Part shown: in pieces, positions 34,106 to 42,451 of the stretch
How the letters are laid out: every line of letters starts with the position of its first letter
Position numbering within the stretch: position 1 is the stretch's first letter
Source: Lysobacter sp. M2-1
GTDB taxonomy: Bacteria > Pseudomonadota > Gammaproteobacteria > Xanthomonadales > Xanthomonadaceae
Assembly (NCBI RefSeq): GCF_022662495.1
Contig: NZ_JAKPBU010000001.1
Coordinates: forward strand, 1,302,001 to 1,366,000
Direction of reading: 5' to 3'
DNA: 64,000 nt
Made by a program: the position numbers and the translations under genes
The notes under the pieces: model-generated
Databases searched by the model: none
Told to the model about the DNA's origin: nothing
Seen by the model: only the letters and a program-made list of their open reading frames with translations

Positions 34106-35050
34106 ATGCCAGTGACCACTGCCCGCCCGAAGTCGATGCCGCTGCGCAGCTACTGGGCGCTCACCAAGCCGCGCGTCGTCGCGCTGATCGTGTTCACCGC
34201 ACTGGTGGGCATGTTCCTGGCGGTGCCGGGGTTGCCGCCATTGCGGCAGACGCTGTTCGGCCTGCTCGGCATCTGGCTGGCGGCCGCATCGGCCGCGGCG
34301 ATCAACCATCTGATCGACCAGCGCATCGACAAGCTCATGGTGCGCACCGCCGACCGTCCGCTGGCGACCGGCTCGCTGCGGCCGGCACAGGTGCTGGCGT
34401 TCGCGGTGCTGTTGGGTGTGGCTTCGATGACGGTGCTGATCGCGCTGGTGAATCCGCTTACCGCCGCGCTCACTTTCGCCTCGCTGATCGGCTACGCGAT
34501 CGTCTATACCGCCTGGCTCAAGCGCGCCACCCCGCAGAACATCGTGATCGGCGGCATCGCCGGCGCTGCGCCGCCGCTGCTGGGCTGGGCGGCGGTAACC
34601 GGCATGCACGGCGAATGGGATTGGGCGCATGCATTGCTGCTGGTGCTGATCGTGTTCGTGTGGACCCCACCGCATTTCTGGGCGCTGGCCATCTTCCGCC
34701 GCGAGGACTACGCGCGCGCGCTGGTGCCGATGCTGCCGGTCACCCACGGCGTGGAGTACACGCGCTGGCAGATCCTGCTGTACACCGTGCTGCTGATGGC
34801 GGCGACCGTGCTGCCATGGGCCACCGGCATGAGCGGCCTGTTCTATCTCGGCGGCGCATTGGTGCTCGGCGCGGTGTTCGTCTGGTACGCATGGAAACTG
34901 CTCGACCCGCCGGACGAACTGTTCGCGATGAAGGTCTTCAACTACTCCATCGTCTACCTGATGGCGCTGTTCGCCTTCCTGCTGCTCGACCACTGGCTGC
35001 TGCCATGGCTGCAGCCGACGCCGGTGTTCGAGTTGCGGGCGGCTGGCTAG
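34106..35050 (+). CDS. cyoE: Protoheme IX farnesyltransferase (haem O synthase)
   Basis: The 314-residue UbiA-superfamily prenyltransferase has about eight helices. The two allylic-diphosphate sites are visible: [19 protein letters not shown] and a later acidic segment near [19 protein letters not shown]. It adds the farnesyl tail to haem B, making haem O for CtaA. ATG 34106 is chosen ([19 protein letters not shown]); ATG 34094 in frame is possible. The open frame continues upstream to 33953 only because the G/C run lacks stops. Confidence 0.95.
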   Translation: MPVTTARPKSMPLRSYWALTKPRVVALIVFTALVGMFLAVPGLPPLRQTLFGLLGIWLAAASAAAINHLIDQRIDKLMVRTADRPLATGSLRPAQVLAFAVLLGVASMTVLIALVNPLTAALTFASLIGYAIVYTAWLKRATPQNIVIGGIAGAAPPLLGWAAVTGMHGEWDWAHALLLVLIVFVWTPPHFWALAIFRREDYARALVPMLPVTHGVEYTRWQILLYTVLLMAATVLPWATGMSGLFYLGGALVLGAVFVWYAWKLLDPPDELFAMKVFNYSIVYLMALFAFLLLDHWLLPWLQPTPVFELRAAG

Positions 35051-35088
35051 CGACGTCACGGCGCTGATCTTCAAACGAGAATGTTTTG

Positions 35089-35110
35089 CATTTGAGAATG
35101 GTTCGCAATA
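35089..35110 (+). promoter_or_regulatory. Probable Fur box
   Basis: The sequence CATTTGAGAATGGTTCGCAA fits the gamma-proteobacterial Fur pattern (hexamers of the GAGAAT/ATTCGC kind). An overlapping half site, GAGAATGTTTTG, lies just before it at 35077. It is about 62 bases before the siderophore receptor start, so iron repression is expected. Confidence 0.72.
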
Positions 35111-35172
35111 AGATGCGCGCTCCGCGCCGGCGCTGAGCCGCTGCGCGGTTCTCGCTCCTGTAACGGACCATC

Positions 35173-37290
35173 ATGGAACACCCACTCAAAGCGACGCCCC
35201 TGGCGTGCGCGATCCTCCTGGTGACTGGCCTGCCGATCGCCGCGCTGGCCGACGAAGCCGCCGCACCTGCAACCGACCTCGACCGCATCGTGGTCAGTGA
35301 AACCCGACCTACGGGATACGCACCGCCGCCCAGCTTCACCGGCACCGGCCTGACGCTGAGTCCGCGCCAGACCCCGCAGTCGGTCAGCGTGCTGACCCGC
35401 GAGCAGCTCGACGACTTCGGCCTGGACAACCTCAACGACGCGCTGGAGTCCACCACCGGCATCGGCGTGGAGCGGGTCGAGACCAGCCGCACCTACTACA
35501 CCGCACGCGGCTTCGATATCACCAATTTCCAGTTCGATGGCATTGGCGTGCCGCTGCCCTATGGCATCCAGAATGGCGACATCGACACCACAGCCTTCGA
35601 GCGCATCGAGGTGCTGCGCGGTGCCAATGGGCTGATGTCGGGCACAGGCAATCCTTCGGCCACGATCAATTTCGTGCGCAAGCGACCCGGCGATGATTTC
35701 GCCGGCTCGGTCATGGCGACGTTCGGCAGCTGGGACCGCAAGCGTATCGAAGCGGATGTGTCATCGCCCCTCGGTAGCGGCGACGTGCGCGCACGCGCGG
35801 CGGCGGCATACGAGGACAGCGACAGCTATCTCGATCGCTACGCGCTGGAAAAGTCCGTCGCCTACGGCGTGGTCGAGGCAGACCTGGGCGAACGCACGCT
35901 GCTGACGGTGGGCGTCTCGTACCAGGACAACAACGCCGACAGCCCGCTGTGGGGCGCGCTGCCGCTGTACTACACCGATGGCACGCCGACCGACTACGAC
36001 CGCAGCACCAGCACCGCGAGCGACTGGTCGTATTGGGACACGCGCGAGACGCGCGCCTTCGCCGAGCTGGCTCACGATTTTGGTAACGGCTGGACCCTTG
36101 AGGGCACGCTGACCCACCAAGACAAACGCGAGGACGCGGAAATCTTCTACGTCTATGGCACGCCGGATCGCGCGACCGGGCTGGGCCTGTTCTCGTATCC
36201 GTCGTCCTACGACAACAACGTGCGCTTCCTGTATGGCGATGTGCGCGCCAGCGGGATGTTCGCGATCGGCGGGCGGCGGCACGAGCTGGTATTCGGAGCG
36301 AGTTCCGCCGACGGCAACGTCCGCGAACTGTCTGGCTACGGCACCGACATCGGCACGCCGCTGCCGCCGCTGGAGCAATTCGACGGAGGTTATCCGAAGC
36401 CGTCGTTCGATGCGTTCTCCGATGGATCGGACTTCGACTTCCGCCGCGAGACGCTCTACGCCACCGCGCGCTGGAACCTGGCGGACGCGTTCAAGCTGAT
36501 CACCGGCGCGAACCATGCCCGCGTGCGCATGGACGGCAGCGGCTACGGCACGCCCAAGGCCACCGAAACCTCGCGCACCACGCCGTTCGTGGGCGCGGTG
36601 TGGGACTTCGCACAGAGCTACTCGCTGTATGCGAGCCATGGCGGGATCTTCGCCCAGCAGACCGAGCTGGACGCGAACGGTGCGCCGCTGGATCCGATCG
36701 AAGGCACCAACACCGAGGCCGGCATCAAGGGCGAGTGGTTCGGCGGGCGCCTCAACGCGTCCGCATCGGCATTCCGCGTCGAGCAGGACCACCTGGCGCT
36801 GTACGCGGGCTTCGATCCGGAAACCGGGCGCTCGATCTACGAAGGGCAGGATGCGCGATCGAGCGGGTTCGAGCTGGACGTGGCCGGCCAGCTCGGCAGT
36901 ATCTGGTCGCTGGCCGCCGGCTGGACCCGGCTCGACATCGAGGATGGCGACGGCAACGCGTCGCGCACCTATGTGCCGCGTTCGATGCTGCGTGCCTCGG
37001 CGGTGGCCCAGGTCGCGGTGGTGCCGGGCCTGCGCGTCGGCGGTTCGTTGCGCTGGCAGGACGGCATTCACCGCGAGGCCTTCCTGGCGGACGGTGCGGC
37101 GACCACGATACGCCAGGACAGCTATGCGATCGTCGGGCTGATGGCCGGCTATCGCGCGTCGAACGGCTGGGAAACCACGCTCAACCTCGACAATGTCACC
37201 GATGAGAAATACCTGCCGAGCCTGTACTGGGAGCAGGGCTATTACGCGGCACCACGCAACGTCTCACTGACGGTGGGCTATCGGTTCTGA
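35173..37290 (+). CDS. TonB-dependent siderophore receptor (FhuE/FpvA-like)
   Basis: The 705-residue outer-membrane receptor has a signal peptide (to ALADEA) and a TonB-box region near DRIVVSE. The plug domain shows TPQSVSVLTREQLDD, TTGIGVERVETSRTYYTARGFDI and EVLRGANGLMSGTGNPSATINFVRKRP, which characterises ferric hydroxamate/mixed siderophore receptors. It ends LNLDNVTDEKYLPS...VSLTVGYRF with a terminal Phe. The Fur box upstream supports iron control. No siderophore synthesis or ABC uptake genes are adjacent, so it probably scavenges siderophores made by others. Confidence 0.94.
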   Translation: MEHPLKATPLACAILLVTGLPIAALADEAAAPATDLDRIVVSETRPTGYAPPPSFTGTGLTLSPRQTPQSVSVLTREQLDDFGLDNLNDALESTTGIGVERVETSRTYYTARGFDITNFQFDGIGVPLPYGIQNGDIDTTAFERIEVLRGANGLMSGTGNPSATINFVRKRPGDDFAGSVMATFGSWDRKRIEADVSSPLGSGDVRARAAAAYEDSDSYLDRYALEKSVAYGVVEADLGERTLLTVGVSYQDNNADSPLWGALPLYYTDGTPTDYDRSTSTASDWSYWDTRETRAFAELAHDFGNGWTLEGTLTHQDKREDAEIFYVYGTPDRATGLGLFSYPSSYDNNVRFLYGDVRASGMFAIGGRRHELVFGASSADGNVRELSGYGTDIGTPLPPLEQFDGGYPKPSFDAFSDGSDFDFRRETLYATARWNLADAFKLITGANHARVRMDGSGYGTPKATETSRTTPFVGAVWDFAQSYSLYASHGGIFAQQTELDANGAPLDPIEGTNTEAGIKGEWFGGRLNASASAFRVEQDHLALYAGFDPETGRSIYEGQDARSSGFELDVAGQLGSIWSLAAGWTRLDIEDGDGNASRTYVPRSMLRASAVAQVAVVPGLRVGGSLRWQDGIHREAFLADGAATTIRQDSYAIVGLMAGYRASNGWETTLNLDNVTDEKYLPSLYWEQGYYAAPRNVSLTVGYRF

Positions 37291-37400
37291 TGCGATTTCT
37301 CGCCCGCGTCGCAAGCGTATGTCCCGACCTCGCGACGCGCAGCGTAGCTGAGGACCACGTGCAAGCGGCGAGCGTCGCGTTGCAACTGAAACGAGGTGGC

Positions 37401-37850
37401 TCACTCCGTCCTTGACGGCCGGGCACGCTCGGCCACCTCGTTCAGCGTGTCGGACGCGATATCCCAGCGCTCGGGCCTGTCGTACTCGAATTCGGCATGC
37501 AGCTTGCGGGTGTCGCGGCGGATGCGGAATACGCAGGCATCCCACGGCGCCTTGTCCGCGATACGTGTTGCCTCGCGCAGTGCGTCGAGTGCCGGCCCCA
37601 GTGCTTCGGTTCGCGGAGTGGCGGCTTCAAAGCCGCCATCGTCGAGGTAGCGAAAGCCGCTGATCCGTCGGGCCAGGTCCGGTTCGCCATAGCGCACGAT
37701 CAGGGCATAGCCGTCCCAGGGAGCTGCGTCGACGGCGGGGTCGCCCACCAGCAGCATCCCGATGCGGTCGATCAGCGCGTTCTTGTCCAATGCCGCTTTC
37801 CTGGTCGCGCCGGCCCGCAGTGCGTTGCTCGCGAGTGTGCCGTCAGGCAT
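37401..37850 (-). CDS. YezG/DUF600-like immunity protein
   Basis: The 149-residue acidic protein contains the features of YezG-type immunity proteins: an N-terminal helix (LIDRIGMLLV), WDGYALIVRYGE, an internal FRYLDDGGFEA, ALREATRIADKAPWDACVFRIRR and the final HAEFEYDRPERWDI. YezG neutralises LXG toxins with the same nuclease domain as the neighbour here. Its start (37850) lies inside the end of the toxin gene, an 8-base overlap that couples their synthesis. The match is by eye; alternative Met starts further in would shorten it. Confidence 0.75.
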   Translation of the reverse strand: MPDGTLASNALRAGATRKAALDKNALIDRIGMLLVGDPAVDAAPWDGYALIVRYGEPDLARRISGFRYLDDGGFEAATPRTEALGPALDALREATRIADKAPWDACVFRIRRDTRKLHAEFEYDRPERWDIASDTLNEVAERARPSRTE

Positions 37851-39090
37851 TGGCGGTGTCGATCATTTCCTCCATCCGCGATTCGGCGATCGCATCGAAT
37901 GCCTGTCCGCCGCGGTTCTCGAACACGATCAGCGACGGGTCGTAGACCACGTTGCCGGTGGCGGGATCGATCACCTCGTAGTCGACCTGCACCTCGTCGG
38001 GGCGCCGCACGTCGTTGGGCGTCAGGTCGACGTCGATCCGCACTTCCATGCCGTTGGCCAGCCAGTCGCTCCATTCCTGTTCCATGCGCGCGTAGACGCG
38101 CTGGTTGAGGTTGCTTTCCTGCGGGAACATGTTGACCGCGCCGTGGCCGTTGACGAAGCGGTAGGCGATGATGTGGCCGACGTCGTCGCCGCTGCCCTTC
38201 ATGTCGTTGTCGCTGCGGAACCGGCTTTGCGCGTTGGCCTCGATGCGGTCGGACTCGCGGCCGCCGCTGCCCGGCTCCCAGGTCAGCGTGGCTTCGGCCT
38301 CGGTCGGCCGGCCTTCGCCATCCAGAGTCCAGATCACGTCGTTGACCTCGCCCGAGCCGGATTCGGTCACGGTGCCGCGGATGCTGTCGCCTTCGACGTC
38401 CTCGACCGTGCCCACGGTGCCGTCGAGGAAGGTCCCGTGCAGCAGCATCGCGCTGTAGCCGGCCCGGTCGGCCCCGGCGGGGTCGGCCAGCATCACAGTG
38501 TGGCGGCTGAAATCCTCGCGATCGCCCGGAAGCGAGGACGGCCCGTGCTCGCGTGGCGCGTCGAACAGTGCGTTCGAACCGGTCATCACCCGTAGTTCGC
38601 CGTCCTCGGTCATTTCCAGCGACAAGCGCAGGTCGTCGATCGAGGCCAGGCCGTTGGCGTCGGCGAGCGCGCGGAAGCTTTCCTCCAGCGGCGTGCCGGC
38701 GTAGTCGCGGCCGTAGACCTCGATCCGCGTGCGCTCGGGAATGGTGGCAGGATCGAACGGGTTCACCGCGCGCATCTGCGCCGGCGTGGCGTTCTCGTTG
38801 CGCAGGGTCACATCAAACCTGACCGGTACGGTGGTGGTGCCCGTGCCGGGTGCGGACAGCTGCATCTCACCGCTGGCGGTGTAGCGGGTGTTCCACTGGT
38901 CTTCATGCTCGCCGGTGATGCGGACCGACTGCGCATCCAGATCGAAGTCGACTTCACCGGGATCCGCCTGCAGCAGGCCAGGCGACAGACCCTCGCTGGC
39001 GGGCTGCGCGAACAGATCGCGGAGCGGAGACGGCAGCTCGGCGTAAGGTGCAATCGGCGGCGGAAGGATATGGAACGCTTCGAAAGTCAT
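37843..39090 (-). CDS. Nuclease toxin with C-terminal DNA/RNA non-specific endonuclease domain
   Basis: The 415-residue protein has an unassigned N-terminal region (1-240), with no signal peptide and no LXG, PAAR, Hcp or RHS sequence. It ends in a domain of the Endonuclea_NS_2 type: RFRSDNDMKGSGDDVGHIIA with candidate catalytic His306, VNMFPQESNLNQ (Asn for metal binding), ARMEQEWSDWLANG and a strand-rich end. In Bacillus this domain is the tip of LXG toxins guarded by YezG. Here the immunity gene follows with 8 bases of overlap. The delivery route is unknown; T6SS or another contact system elsewhere in the genome is possible. Confidence 0.78.
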   Translation of the reverse strand: MTFEAFHILPPPIAPYAELPSPLRDLFAQPASEGLSPGLLQADPGEVDFDLDAQSVRITGEHEDQWNTRYTASGEMQLSAPGTGTTTVPVRFDVTLRNENATPAQMRAVNPFDPATIPERTRIEVYGRDYAGTPLEESFRALADANGLASIDDLRLSLEMTEDGELRVMTGSNALFDAPREHGPSSLPGDREDFSRHTVMLADPAGADRAGYSAMLLHGTFLDGTVGTVEDVEGDSIRGTVTESGSGEVNDVIWTLDGEGRPTEAEATLTWEPGSGGRESDRIEANAQSRFRSDNDMKGSGDDVGHIIAYRFVNGHGAVNMFPQESNLNQRVYARMEQEWSDWLANGMEVRIDVDLTPNDVRRPDEVQVDYEVIDPATGNVVYDPSLIVFENRGGQAFDAIAESRMEEMIDTANA

Positions 39091-39393
39091 CGCGGCGCGT
39101 CGGAGGCGGTGTCTGAAGCCGTGCGCACCAAACTACAGGGCAGGGAGCGTCGGTGACATCTAGGACGAACCCGAGGTCAAGGGGAAATTTGGATGGCGAT
39201 GCACGGCGATTGCCTGCGCTCGCCATCGCAACGCGTTGGAAGCTAGGGCAGGTTGTGGCGGGGTTTTTCTTGAAGCCGAACGCTTCGCCGACCGCAACAC
39301 CGTGCTGTGCAACCCTCGGTCGACGTGCCGCCATTCAGTGAACGGTACCGTGCCCCGTCGCCGGGATCGTGGCCGCAGCGACCGGCCTTCACC
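39091..39393. other. 303-base spacer with no recognised gene
   Basis: This stretch lies upstream of the toxin gene and downstream of the outer-membrane protein gene, both on the minus strand. I see no coding frame with conserved sequence, no strong terminator and no repeat family member. It must hold the toxin-immunity promoter. Confidence 0.5.
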
Positions 39394-40293
39394 TCAGTTC
39401 GCTTCGTAGCGCAGATGCAGACGCACGCTGGTGAGCGGATCGTTCTCCGTGGAGCGGTCGGGGTCGCGCTGTACCTGCAACGGCACGTAGACCACTTCCG
39501 CGCCCCAGCGCCAGCGCCTGCCGAAACCGCGTGTCGTGCCGAACGCAATGGCGGGCAGCACGTCCTTGGCGGTCAGGCGGGAGAGGTCATGCACGCCGTA
39601 GGTCAGAGCATCCACCTGCACCTCGGTTTCGACCCGCACGGCGGCCAGGCTGGCGTGCCATTGCCAGGCGCCGTGGCGCAGGGCCGGGGTCAGCTCGAGG
39701 CCGTAATAGTTGAGCCGAAGCCGGTCGTCCGACGGCGCCTGGCAGCCGTAGGGGTTGATGGTGCCGTCTTCGACGCCCGCCAGTTCGGCGGGGCAGGTGA
39801 TGTCGCCGCTCACCGACCCGTGCTGGCCGAACAATCGGGCCGACAGCGAGAAATCGCCGCGCTCAAGCAGGAGCCGACCGATCGCCGCCGCGACCAGGGC
39901 GCGTGGGCGCGCGCCGTCGATTTCCACCGGCGGCGTATAGCCCAGTTCGGCGACCCAGCCGCCAGGCAACCCCAGCAGCCCGCGCAGGCGACCGATCACC
40001 GGCGACTTGTTGAGATCCTCGGACTTGGAGCCGCTGAACCCGACCCGCTGCTGCTGGTCGTTGAGGCTCGGGACATGTCCCAGTTCGACCGCAGCCGCCC
40101 ATTGCCCGGGACGCAGCGTTGGGGTCTGTCCGAATCCCGTCATGAAACTGGTGGCGGTAAAGTAGTGCATCGCCCATGCCTCCGGGCGATCGGGATCCAG
40201 CTGTTCATTGCCGCGATGGATCGTCTGGGCACTCGCGATCGTGCTCACGCCAGACAGCAGTAGGGCCGACAGCAGGAAGGATCGTCCGCGCAT
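39394..40293 (-). CDS. Outer-membrane beta-barrel protein of unknown function
   Basis: The 299-residue protein has a signal peptide (cleavage at ASA|QTI) and alternating hydrophobic/polar strands, ending in LTSVRLHLRYEAN. Segments such as QWAAAVELGHVPSL, WVAELGYTPP, RLRLNYYGLELTPALRHG and WRWGAEVVYVPLQVQRD are typical barrel strands. Two cysteines (ITCPAE and YGCQAP) could bridge a loop. The start follows GGAAC. I cannot assign a family, and no obvious functional partner is next to it. Confidence 0.78.
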   Translation of the reverse strand: MRGRSFLLSALLLSGVSTIASAQTIHRGNEQLDPDRPEAWAMHYFTATSFMTGFGQTPTLRPGQWAAAVELGHVPSLNDQQQRVGFSGSKSEDLNKSPVIGRLRGLLGLPGGWVAELGYTPPVEIDGARPRALVAAAIGRLLLERGDFSLSARLFGQHGSVSGDITCPAELAGVEDGTINPYGCQAPSDDRLRLNYYGLELTPALRHGAWQWHASLAAVRVETEVQVDALTYGVHDLSRLTAKDVLPAIAFGTTRGFGRRWRWGAEVVYVPLQVQRDPDRSTENDPLTSVRLHLRYEAN

Positions 40294-40531
40294 TCCAGTT
40301 CCTTCTCCGTGGGCCGTGGCGATGATGCTACGGTCCGGCCCCTCCGTGCGCAGGTGCCACGGGCACTGGTCCCCCGCGCATAGGACCGTCGGTCAGATGA
40401 ATGGCATGGCGGGCTGGCGGTGATATCCGGCGCGCGGCGACCGGCGTAAAGTCGGCAAATGGTGTCGACAATCGTGGCACCCAGCTGTGGCAGACGCGGT
40501 TCCAAACCCAATAACCGCTCCGAGGTGTGCC

Positions 40532-41944
40532 ATGCGAATGACTGAGACGGTTTGCCCTCGTCTTCCTGCTGGCGATCGAGCGAAGCCAATGGCGACTGCC
40601 CTATCGCCGTCCGGTGCTGATAGCGATCATCGAGCTGACGAAAACGATCGCATCATTTGCCGTCGAGCCGGCCGTCGCCGCATAGGTGTCAGATTGTCGA
40701 TCGCGGTCCTCGGGCTGTTGTTCCAGGCGGCGGCGTTCGCCGCGAATCACACCGTGACCGCGCGTTCCGACCTGACCTTTTCGCCGAGCAGCCTGACCAT
40801 CACGGCGGGCGATACGGTCACTTTCCGGAATGGCGGCGGATTCCATAACGTGGTTTCCGATCCCGGATCGGTGACTTCATTTCGTTGTGCCAACGGCTGC
40901 GATGGTGCCGGTGGAAACGGGAATCTGAGCAGCCAGTCATGGTCGGCAACCGTGGCCTTCCCAACGGCAGGAGCCGTCGGTTATTTCTGTGAGGCGCATG
41001 GGTCGGCCGGTGGCGTGGGCATGTCTGGCAGGATCACCATCCAAGCCGCGCCAGTTACCACGCATTGGAGCGACTTCAACGGTGATTTCGATGCCGATGG
41101 TCGCTCGGACATCCTGTGGCGCAATGGCAGCACCGGGGCGAACGCGATCTGGCGCTCGGCCAACTCGACGACGCAGCAAGCGGTGCCCGTCGTGTCGACG
41201 AGCTGGCGGGCGGTGGGTTCGGGCGACTACAACGGCGACGGCCGTGCGGACATCCTGTGGCGCAATTTCAGCACCGGCGCCAACGTAATCTGGCGTTCGG
41301 CCAACCAGGCCACGCCCCAGGCGGTAACGGCGGTGGCCAACCAGGCGTGGGCCGTCGTCGCTTCGGGCGACTACAACGGCGACGGCCGCTCGGACATCCT
41401 GTGGCGCAATGGCAGCACCGGTGCAAACACGATCTGGCGCTCCGCCAATTCGGCGACACCACAGACGGTGCCTACCGTGTCAACGAACTGGCATGTGGTC
41501 GGTTCTGGCGACTACAACGGTGACGGTCGCTCGGACATCCTCTGGCGCAATTTCAGCACTGGGGTCAACGCGATCTGGCGTTCGGCCAACCAGACCACGC
41601 CGCAGGCGATAACGGCGGTGACCAGTCAGGCGTGGGCCGTCGTCGGCTCTGGCGACTACAACGGTGACGGTCGCTCGGACATCCTGTGGCGCAATGGCAG
41701 CACCGGCGCGAACACGATCTGGCGCTCGGCCAATTCGGCGACGCAGCAGACGGTGCCCGTCGTGTCGACGAACTGGCGGGTGGTCGGTTCGGGCGACTAC
41801 AACGGTGACGGTCGCTCGGACATCCTTTGGCGTAGTTTCAGCACTGGCGCTAACGCGATCTGGCGTTCGGCCAATCAGGCAACGCCGCAGGCGGTGACGG
41901 CGGTGACCAACCAGGCGTGGGCGGTCATGGGCGCCGCGAACTAG
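40532..41944 (+). CDS. Exported cupredoxin / FG-GAP repeat protein
   Basis: The protein has up to 470 residues. After a hydrophobic signal (SIAVLGLLFQAAAFA, ending near residue 70) comes a plastocyanin-like domain of about 95 residues with a full type-1 copper set: His105, Cys153, His156 and Met164 (YFCEAHGSAGGVGMSG). The rest is six FG-GAP/VCBS-type units of the form DYNGDGRSDILWRN. The start is uncertain: ATG 40532 has a good site (GAGGTG) but gives a long pre-signal region; ATG 40589 or TTG 40694 also fit. It is probably secreted or surface-bound. Copper-domain plus propeller is an unusual pairing, and the role is unknown. Confidence 0.8.
   Translation: MRMTETVCPRLPAGDRAKPMATALSPSGADSDHRADENDRIICRRAGRRRIGVRLSIAVLGLLFQAAAFAANHTVTARSDLTFSPSSLTITAGDTVTFRNGGGFHNVVSDPGSVTSFRCANGCDGAGGNGNLSSQSWSATVAFPTAGAVGYFCEAHGSAGGVGMSGRITIQAAPVTTHWSDFNGDFDADGRSDILWRNGSTGANAIWRSANSTTQQAVPVVSTSWRAVGSGDYNGDGRADILWRNFSTGANVIWRSANQATPQAVTAVANQAWAVVASGDYNGDGRSDILWRNGSTGANTIWRSANSATPQTVPTVSTNWHVVGSGDYNGDGRSDILWRNFSTGVNAIWRSANQTTPQAITAVTSQAWAVVGSGDYNGDGRSDILWRNGSTGANTIWRSANSATQQTVPVVSTNWRVVGSGDYNGDGRSDILWRSFSTGANAIWRSANQATPQAVTAVTNQAWAVMGAAN
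41087..41937 (+). repeat. Coding tandem repeat with dimeric period (144 + 141 bp)
   Basis: The FG-GAP units begin with GACTACAACGGYGACGG at 41225, 41369, 41510, 41654 and 41795, preceded by a diverged first unit near 41087. Spacing alternates 144, 141, 144, 141 bases, because units with WRNGSTGAN (47 aa) alternate with units with WRNFSTGAN (48 aa). The true repeat is a 285-bp dimer, so the array grew by duplication of two-unit blocks. DNA identity is high enough to allow further slippage or recombination. Confidence 0.9.
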
Positions 41945-42030
41945 CGTCCTCACGAACCGGACGCCATGATCCGGCGGGCGCTGCCCGCCGGATTGCGTGC
42001 CGTTCGCCGCTACGGCGCGAGCAGATGCCG

Positions 42031-42250
42031 CTACCAGAACAGGATGCTCGCCGAGTCGAACAGCTCGGCATTGCTCTTCTTGCGGAAGCCGTGGGTTTGG
42101 TCGTCGAACATCAGGAAACACAGGCTCACCGGGACCGCGCACGGCCTGCACGATCTGTTCGCCTTGGGTGTAAGACACGCGGGGAGCGACGTTCTGTAGC
42201 CGCGAAATGCGGTCGAACACCGCCTTAACTTCTAGGCACGCTCGTCGTCG
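42031..42250 (-). pseudogene. Decayed C-terminus of an S9 prolyl oligopeptidase
   Basis: The 507-base gap between the repeat protein and the dipeptidase contains a minus-strand relic. One frame reads YTQGEQIVQAVRGPGEP; after a frameshift near 42130 another reads LMFDDQTHGFRKKSNAELF ending at a TAG at 42031-42033. These are the 'EQIV..LR..G' helix and the 'DEGHGF' catalytic-histidine strand that close S9 peptidases. Upstream of about 42250 similarity is lost. The gene is truncated and frameshifted, so not functional. Nothing else is seen in the gap. Confidence 0.65.
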
Positions 42251-42451
42251 TAAAGGACACGGTGCAGATTCCGGCGATAGTGCCCGCTTGGTCAGAAAGG
42301 GGGTGAAGTCGGAGATGCCGACCGCGTCGACGCCAGCGTTGATCCGCCGACCCCCGGCGACGGAATGGCGGCTAGCGCGGCCTCCCGCATGCGTTGCCGG
42401 GACGGCATGCGCTAGAGTCCGCCGTCGGGCGAGACCGGATCGGGGAAGCGC

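Noticed and set aside
37401-39090. Type II toxin-antitoxin interpretation
   Set aside because: The toxin is too large and carries a polymorphic-toxin nuclease domain, and the small partner resembles an immunity protein, not a DNA-binding antitoxin.
41225-41940. Regular direct repeats that could be mistaken for CRISPR or a minisatellite
   Set aside because: Units of 141-144 bp stay in frame and encode FG-GAP motifs; there are no short repeats with unique spacers.
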